DNA of 17,860 nt from Oscillospiraceae bacterium (lineage in GTDB: Bacteria > Bacillota > Clostridia > Oscillospirales > Ruminococcaceae). Within the stretch, counting starts at the first letter, position 1, and each line of letters starts with the position of its first letter. Of this stretch, positions 15,814 to 17,860 are shown piece by piece. The stretch covers positions 1 through 17,860 of the forward strand of contig JARBTU010000003.1 of the NCBI GenBank assembly GCA_029240015.1, read 5' to 3'. The translations under genes were made by a program, and so were the position numbers. The notes beneath the pieces are model-generated. The model searched no databases, was not told the DNA's origin, and worked only from the letters and a program-made list of their open reading frames with translations.

Positions 15814-17370
15814 TCAATCCAAATCCCCCTTCAACAAAGTCCTTAGCAGATTCGCCGTTATTTCAGGAGATTTCAATGAAAATTCCTTTATTTCTCTTGC
15901 AAGCTGTTTCTCTTTGCTTTCCGTTATTTCAATATCTGCCAGCTCAAACTCTTTCTCTTGCGGCTCTTCAATCAACAGCTCTTGCTGGACAAGCAGTTCT
16001 TGTTTCTCCTTTTTCTTTTCCTTGCGCTTTTTCAGCACAAAGAAGACTAACAGTCCTACAACTATCAGCGCCAGCACTATCAAATAAATTGGCAGATACT
16101 TTGCTGAAAATATACCGTCTGATATCGCAGGTTGAGTTGGCTCGTCCGCAGAATTATTGAACGAGGTGTTATAAAGCTCCACTTTTTTCTTGTCCACACC
16201 GGCAACGTTCGCCACAATTCCTGTTATTTTGTCCATTTCCTCGGCCGGCATTATTTCTTTATCAATCAAAACAGAAACCGTAATATCCTTAATTTCTGCG
16301 CCGTCTTTTTGAATCTGCTCCGTAAGCTGGCTGACAGAATAGTCAACGCTGACCTGATTTTTCACACTGCCGCTAGTTGTTTCTTGGGTTTGTGTCTGAT
16401 ATCCCGGAACCTCTGTGTTTGTCTCGGTTCCCGGAACAGCTCCGGCACCTGTACCATTTCCGGAACCTTCGTATGTTTGCTCGTATTTTTTAATTACTCC
16501 GGTGTTGTCTTTAGATGGTGTATACTCAATTTTTTCAGAAACTTTTTTGTTTAAATCCAGAACTGCATTGACACCAACACTTATTTTTCCTTGTCCGTAA
16601 AGAGGCTCTAACATTTTTGAAATCTTTGCCGATATAGTATTAGAGAGTTCATTTTCCAACTTGGTTTTAGTGTTAGAAATCGTTTCGGTGGCATCTTCCG
16701 ACTTATCATTGATGACCGCCATCGTTTGATCGGAAATCGTAACCTCCTCTTCACTAAGTCCCGGAACACTTCTTGCAACGAGCATTTCAACGCCTTTGAT
16801 TTGCTTTTCCGATAAAGTTACTCCCTTGTTTAGGTTGAGAATTACAGCCGCACTTGCCTTCACTTTGTCCTCTTCCAAAACTGCTAGGCTGTTGTCTGGC
16901 ATGGTAATGTTAACAATTGCATCATTTACATTGTCAAGCGTTTTTATGGACGCCTGCAATCTTTCCTGAAGTTGAAAAAGATTATATTTGGTTTTCTCAT
17001 AATCGGTTGTCATAAAGTCAATGTTATTTGTAAAAATATCATAGTTTAAGGCCGATTTCGGGTAACCCTCTGATGCCAACTGAAGTTTTGCTGTAGGTTC
17101 GCTCTTTTTGTCAACATATATGGTATTTTCATTTTCCACTTTCGACGGGATTTTCAACTCATCCAGCTTATCAACGATTTCGGCACACTCTTTTGTATCA
17201 AGACCTCTATACAAAACAACGTAGTTTTTAACATTCAATAAAACCACAGTAAGTATCGTAACCGCAAGAATCGCGCATAAAATTGCAATATATAATATTT
17301 TTTTCTTTTTATCGAGCTTTTTGATATATTCCAATATCTTAGCCAAATATACAGTAACTTTCTCGTTCAT
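15814..17370 (-). CDS. fliF: Flagellar MS-ring protein FliF
   Basis: FliF builds the MS ring in the membrane, the base on which rod, C-ring and export gate assemble. The 518-aa protein has a first transmembrane helix at about residues 25-46. The periplasmic ring-building YscJ-like domain follows (VVLYRGLDTKECAEIVDKL, ANEG-like LASEGYPKSALNYDIF near 98-113). Next comes a Gly/Thr/Ser/Gln-rich linker (about 300-345), and a second transmembrane helix at about 424-446. The cytoplasmic tail ends in the FliG-binding segment (SPEITANLLRTLL). The ATG at 17370 has GGAG at 17378-17381, 7 bases upstream. A TTG immediately before it (17373) would have only 4 bases of spacing. It follows fliE by 42 bases. 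Confidence 0.97.
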   Translation of the reverse strand: MNEKVTVYLAKILEYIKKLDKKKKILYIAILCAILAVTILTVVLLNVKNYVVLYRGLDTKECAEIVDKLDELKIPSKVENENTIYVDKKSEPTAKLQLASEGYPKSALNYDIFTNNIDFMTTDYEKTKYNLFQLQERLQASIKTLDNVNDAIVNITMPDNSLAVLEEDKVKASAAVILNLNKGVTLSEKQIKGVEMLVARSVPGLSEEEVTISDQTMAVINDKSEDATETISNTKTKLENELSNTISAKISKMLEPLYGQGKISVGVNAVLDLNKKVSEKIEYTPSKDNTGVIKKYEQTYEGSGNGTGAGAVPGTETNTEVPGYQTQTQETTSGSVKNQVSVDYSVSQLTEQIQKDGAEIKDITVSVLIDKEIMPAEEMDKITGIVANVAGVDKKKVELYNTSFNNSADEPTQPAISDGIFSAKYLPIYLIVLALIVVGLLVFFVLKKRKEKKKEKQELLVQQELLIEEPQEKEFELADIEITESKEKQLAREIKEFSLKSPEITANLLRTLLKGDLD

Positions 17371-17412
17371 CAAAAATCTCCATTCACAAAGGATTATGCA
17401 ATTCTGCTATGC

Positions 17413-17715
17413 TTATAGAGTAATCCTCATCAATTCATTGTAGGAATCCAATATTTTATTCCGAACTTGAACCAGCGTTAAGGTTGCAAGCTCCGCTTTC
17501 TCGGAATTAATTGTTATAGTATGTAAATCATCCGCATTTCCTTGTGCAATTTTAAGAATGTCATCTTGTGAAACTTGATCCGTTTGCTTAACGTTTTCAA
17601 TCAACCCGCTCAAAATATTTTTAAAGGTACTGTCCCCGCTTGTAGTTTCGTTTACATTCATTTGATTGGCGAGTTCAGTTAGCTGATTAATCCCGCTGAT
17701 AGGAGTTATAAACAA
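17413..17715 (-). CDS. fliE: Flagellar hook-basal body protein FliE
   Basis: FliE forms the junction between the MS ring/export gate and the rod. The 100-aa length is typical. The C-terminal half contains the family pattern: DILKIAQGNADDLHTITINS near residues 53-72, then ELATLTLVQVRNKILDSYNELMRI near 75-98. Initiation is at TTG (17715) with GGGTGA 6 bases upstream. The closest ATG, inside the spacer, is out of frame. It lies 24 bases after flgC, as in the conserved flgB-flgC-fliE-fliF order. Confidence 0.95.
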   Translation of the reverse strand: MFITPISGINQLTELANQMNVNETTSGDSTFKNILSGLIENVKQTDQVSQDDILKIAQGNADDLHTITINSEKAELATLTLVQVRNKILDSYNELMRITL

Positions 17716-17739
17716 TTTCCATCACCCTTTCTTGTAATA

Positions 17740-17860
17740 TTATCTTCCGATATCAAGAGCTCTTGACGACATGGTTTTAATTGCATTAATAGCGGTTATA
17801 TTTGCGTCGTATGATCTGGAAGCGGACATCATATCCATCATTTCCTTCACCGTGTCTATA
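17740..17860 (-). CDS. flgC: Flagellar basal-body rod protein FlgC, C-terminal end only
   Basis: Only the last 39 codons and a TAA stop are in the window; the rest lies beyond the right edge. The visible tail contains VKEMMDMMSASRSYDANITA followed by INAIKTMSSRALDIGR, the typical C-terminus of FlgC, one of the proximal rod proteins. FlgB and FlgC share related ends, but this tail and the position directly before fliE support FlgC. It lies 24 bases before fliE. Confidence 0.92.
   Translation of the reverse strand, partial: IDTVKEMMDMMSASRSYDANITAINAIKTMSSRALDIGR

Noticed and set aside
16132..16554. Long open frame (140 codons) on the plus strand
   Set aside because: It lies wholly inside fliF, which has clear family features; the plus-strand product has no recognisable domain. 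The other plus-strand frames are likewise antisense to real genes.

Overview
The window is the core of one large flagellar biosynthesis operon. All genes read on the minus strand, so transcription enters at base 17860 and leaves at base 1. Low GC, strong purine-rich ribosome binding sites, a FliY carrying two CheC-type sites, a small FlbD protein and a sigma-28 gene at the distal end point to a Gram-positive Firmicute, most likely a motile member of the Clostridia. The order resembles the Bacillus subtilis fla/che operon. I cannot name the species.

In transcription order: flgC (3' end only), fliE, fliF and fliG (rod base, MS ring, C-ring rotor); fliH, fliI and fliJ (export ATPase complex); fliK, flgD and flgE (hook-length control, hook cap, hook); flbD; a 225-base stretch without a convincing gene; fliM, fliY and cheY (switch complex and its response regulator); fliO, fliP, fliQ, fliR, flhB and flhA (membrane export gate); and the 5' end of a FliA/SigD-type sigma factor that would drive late flagellar genes. 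Twenty-one genes plus this gap fill the window. Three gene pairs overlap (fliG/fliH, fliM/fliY, fliO/fliP) and the other spacings are short, so strong translational coupling is likely. No promoter or terminator was found and no stretch over 300 bases lacks a gene.

Together the genes build the basal body and its type III export machine, set hook length, and form a rotor switch that binds CheY-P and, through FliY, probably dephosphorylates it. The motor stator genes (motA, motB), fliL, flhF, flhG, the filament genes and most chemotaxis genes are not in this window.

The points that depart from an ordinary operon are: a hook protein FlgE enlarged by a duplicated module, with five copies of a strictly spaced short motif; the gap where motA-motB-fliL often lie, holding a coding-like frame split by one amber codon, an imperfect hairpin and an 11-base direct repeat; a sigma gene directly after flhA, without flhF/flhG; an NPEH instead of NPTH autocleavage site in FlhB; and eight probable TTG start codons.
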